Assembly (NCBI RefSeq): GCF_900114375.1
Contig: NZ_FOSV01000007.1
Coordinates: forward strand, 124,001-188,000
Origin: Methylorubrum salsuginis
GTDB taxonomy: Bacteria; Pseudomonadota; Alphaproteobacteria; Rhizobiales; Beijerinckiaceae
Direction: 5' to 3'
DNA length: 64,000 nucleotides
Shown: piece after piece, positions 62,310-64,000 of the stretch
Position numbering within the stretch: position 1 is the first letter of the stretch
Layout: each line of letters begins with the position of its first letter
Program-made: the position numbers and the translations under genes
The notes under the pieces: model-generated
What the model was told of the DNA's origin: nothing
Seen by the model: the letters and a program-made list of their open reading frames with translations, nothing else
Databases searched by the model: none

Positions 62310-62334
62310 TTGCGCATCACTGTCTCGTGCGCAA
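62310..62334. promoter_or_regulatory. Inverted repeat TTGCGCA / TGCGCAA
   Basis: Perfect 7-bp arms (62310-62316 and 62328-62334) separated by 11 bp, lying 61-85 bp before the ATG at 62395. Possible operator or part of a 5' leader structure. Confidence 0.45.
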
Positions 62335-62364
62335 GCTGGATGCTCCGAACGTCCGACCCATAAC

Positions 62365-62389
62365 CTCCTCCGAGGTCAATCCGGAGGAG
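62365..62389 (+). promoter_or_regulatory. Hairpin sequestering the ribosome-binding site of the 62395 gene
   Basis: CTCCTCCG (62365-62372) pairs perfectly with CGGAGGAG (62382-62389) around a 9-nt loop. The second arm is the Shine-Dalgarno sequence, 5 bp before the ATG at 62395. Such a stem should block translation when formed, as in RNA thermometers. Confidence 0.65.
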
Positions 62390-62394
62390 ACGAC

Positions 62395-63093
62395 ATGAGA
62401 CGGACGATGTGGACGGCGCTCGCGGTCGCGGCGATGACGACCGTCGCCGGCAGCGCCTATGCGGCGCCGGAGCTGCAGCGCGTGCGCGGCACGGTCGAGA
62501 AGAGCGACGGCGGCACGCTCACGATCAAGACCAACGAGGGTGGCACGCAGAATGTGCAGATCGAGGGCGCGACCTTCGCCTGGGTGGTGAAGTCGAGCCT
62601 CGACCAGATCAAGGACGGCGTCTTCATCGGCACCGCCACCAAGGGCGACAACCCGCCGACCGCGCTGGAAGTCGTGCTGTTCCCCGAAGAGATGCGCGGC
62701 ACGGCGGAAGGCCACTACGCCTGGGACGCGATCCCCGACCACACCGGCGGCGGCTCGGTGGTGAAGAGTTCGATGACCAACGGCACCGTCAAGGCCGGCG
62801 GTGCCGGCGCGGGCGGCGCCCCGAAGGTGAAGAGCTCGATGACCAACGCCACGGTCACCGGCAACACCGCGAGCGGCGCCGCGGGCGAGCGCACGCTCAC
62901 CGTCACCTACGACAAGGACGGCTCGAAGACGATCGTGGTGCCGCCGAAGGCCCCGATCGTCGCCTTCGAGAAGTCCGACAAGGCGGTGTTGACCCCCGGC
63001 GGCAAGGTGTTCGTGGTCGCGGCCAAGGACGGCGACACGCTGAAGGCCAAGCTCGTGGCGGTCGGCAAGGACGGCCTCACCCCGCCCATGTGA
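62395..63093 (+). CDS. Secreted hypothetical protein with internal repeat
   Basis: A 232-residue protein with signal peptide MRRTMWTALAVAAMTTVAGSAYA. The body resembles small periplasmic beta-barrel proteins (QRVRGTVEKSDGGTLTIKTNEGGT..., FIGTATKGDNPPTALEVVLFPEEM), similar to DUF5666-type OB-like domains. VVKSSMTNGTV and KVKSSMTNATV form an internal duplication around residues 118-155, linked by a glycine-rich segment. Translation is likely controlled by the SD hairpin upstream. No partner gene known. Confidence 0.78.
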   Translation: MRRTMWTALAVAAMTTVAGSAYAAPELQRVRGTVEKSDGGTLTIKTNEGGTQNVQIEGATFAWVVKSSLDQIKDGVFIGTATKGDNPPTALEVVLFPEEMRGTAEGHYAWDAIPDHTGGGSVVKSSMTNGTVKAGGAGAGGAPKVKSSMTNATVTGNTASGAAGERTLTVTYDKDGSKTIVVPPKAPIVAFEKSDKAVLTPGGKVFVVAAKDGDTLKAKLVAVGKDGLTPPM

Positions 63094-63144
63094 TTTTTTT
63101 GGATTTCGCGCCCGCCCCGATTCGGGCGGGCGCGGCCGAAGTTG

Positions 63145-64000
63145 TCAGGACCGTCCTTGAGCGAGGCTCAGGGACGGTTTTTCTTTGGCCCGCATCACGG
63201 CGGTGGCAGCCAATCCCAAACCAATCAGCGACACCACCGCCGCCAACACCGGCAACTCGCGATAGCCGGCCCCCAGCGTCAGCGCCGTGCCGCCGATCCA
63301 GGCCCCGGTGGCATTGCCGAGGTTGAACGCGCCCTGGTTCAGGGTCGAGGCGAGGTTCGGGGCGTCGCTGGCCGCCTCCACCACCCAGACCTGAAGCGGC
63401 GAGACCAGCGCGAAGGCGAGCGCGCTCCACACCACCAGCACGGCGAGCGCCGGCACCGCGTGGGGGGCGACGAAGGCCAGCACCAGCAGCACCCCGACGA
63501 TGCCGGCAAAACTGCCGAGCACGGTGCTCATCAGGCTGCGGTCGGCGAGCCAGCCGCCCGCGAGGTTGCCGACGGTCAGCCCGACGCCGGCGGCGAACAG
63601 CGCCCCCGTGACGCCGCCCGGCGTCAGCCCGGTCACGCCGGTGAGGAAGGGCGCGATGTAGGTGAACACGGTGAAGAAGCTCACCGAGGAAAGCGTCGAG
63701 ACCAGCATCGGCCGCAGCACCAGCCAGCGCCCGAGCGCGCGGAATTCCTTTGCGAGGCCGCCGCGCGTACCGGGCATCCCGCCAGGCAGCGCGAAGGCGA
63801 TGGCCGCGCCCGCCGCGAGCCCGATCCCGACCACGGCCCAGAAGGTCGCGCGCCAGCCGAGGGCCTGTCCGAGCGCCGTGCCCAGCGGCACGCCGAGCAC
63901 GTTGGCGAGCGTGAGCCCGGCGAACATCAGCGCCACGGCCTGCGTCCGCTTTTCCTTGGGCACGAGGTCGCGGGCGACGATGGCGCCGATGCCGAAGAAG
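63145..64000 (-). CDS. MFS transporter (AraJ-like), 5' part outside window
   Basis: About 285 residues of a 12-helix major facilitator protein are present, from the region ...GIGAIVARDLVPKEKRTQAVAL (cytoplasmic loop with a basic cluster) to the C-terminus. Helices are clear (VLGVPLGTALGQALGWRATFWAVVGIG, etc.). It resembles AraJ-type sugar/drug efflux carriers. The N-terminal part and start lie beyond 64000. A terminator hairpin for the opposite strand is embedded in the last codons. Confidence 0.9.
   Translation of the reverse strand, partial: FFGIGAIVARDLVPKEKRTQAVALMFAGLTLANVLGVPLGTALGQALGWRATFWAVVGIGLAAGAAIAFALPGGMPGTRGGLAKEFRALGRWLVLRPMLVSTLSSVSFFTVFTYIAPFLTGVTGLTPGGVTGALFAAGVGLTVGNLAGGWLADRSLMSTVLGSFAGIVGVLLVLAFVAPHAVPALAVLVVWSALAFALVSPLQVWVVEAASDAPNLASTLNQGAFNLGNATGAWIGGTALTLGAGYRELPVLAAVVSLIGLGLAATAVMRAKEKPSLSLAQGRS
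63150..63186 (+). terminator. Intrinsic terminator inside the 3' end of the MFS gene
   Basis: ACCGTCCTTGAGC (63150-63162) and GCTCAGGGACGGT (63166-63178) pair with one G-T, followed by TTTTCTTT. It reads as a plus-strand terminator for the gene ending at 63093, located in the last ten codons of the convergent MFS gene. Confidence 0.75.

Noticed and set aside
1..64000. Mobile elements, CRISPR arrays, rRNA or tRNA genes
   Set aside because: No transposase, integrase, direct-repeat array or tRNA-like cloverleaf was recognised by reading; short repeats found here are hairpin families, not arrays. A dedicated tRNA or CRISPR scan could overturn this.

Overview
The window is a high-GC stretch of a chromosome that looks like a pink-pigmented methylotrophic alphaproteobacterium (Methylobacterium/Methylorubrum type). 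This is inferred from gene content: a large hopanoid locus with the cyclitol-ether genes hpnI/hpnJ/hpnK, two CrtN/CrtI-like carotenoid desaturases, a BciA-like bacteriochlorophyll vinyl reductase, and tight ATGA/GTGA gene overlaps. No rRNA, tRNA, CRISPR array, transposase or phage gene was seen.

Layout. 1-7275 (minus): lipid and carotenoid genes. These are a partial acyltransferase coupled to one CrtI/CrtN desaturase, a class I amidotransferase-like protein, and a compact operon of a second desaturase, a DUF2141 protein and a two-gene ABC-2 exporter. 7394-15360: housekeeping and orphan genes (HerA-like ATPase, TrmH-type methyltransferase, MaoC hydratase, CDF-like protein, metallophosphoesterase, an alpha/beta-hydrolase-like protein lacking its serine, a GST, small proteins). 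15685-29106: the hopanoid locus, with an AGAT-type amidinotransferase divergent from hpnL-hpnM-hpnI-hpnJ-hpnK, then a YfdX protein, hpnN (minus), hpnH (plus) and hpnG (minus, overlapping the hpnH 3' end). 29115-38190: polysaccharide export lipoprotein, membrane hydrolase, gluconokinase, HAD hydrolase, lytic transglycosylase, L32, small proteins, DUF2147 and a zinc metallopeptidase. 38191-44887: transglutaminase / ATP-grasp-AlphaE fusion / transglutaminase operon. 44912-49130: bciA-like gene divergent from an acyl carrier protein, AMP ligase and PLP decarboxylase module. 49470-57450: alkanesulfonate uptake and desulfonation operon with three substrate-binding paralogues. 57808-64000: periplasmic protein, HigBA toxin-antitoxin pair, tatABC, a periplasmic protein with an SD-sequestering hairpin, and a partial MFS transporter.

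How the genes work together. HpnH adds adenosine to the hopene skeleton and HpnG removes adenine on the way to bacteriohopanetetrol (BHT). HpnI adds N-acetylglucosamine, HpnK deacetylates it and HpnJ contracts the ring to an amino-cyclitol ether; HpnN moves hopanoids to the outer membrane. The adjacent amidinotransferase carries the AGAT catalytic signatures and is a good candidate for converting the cyclitol amine into the guanidine-substituted BHT cyclitol ether known from Methylobacterium. This is the most interesting hypothesis in the window.

Non-coding structure. A ~100-bp two-hairpin repeat occurs three times (14336, 15586, 37885) and a ~50-bp multi-hairpin repeat twice (8982, 62201), both with changes that largely preserve pairing. 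Strong hairpin terminators separate several units. A perfect palindrome sits just upstream of higB, and a perfect stem covers the ribosome-binding site of the gene at 62395.
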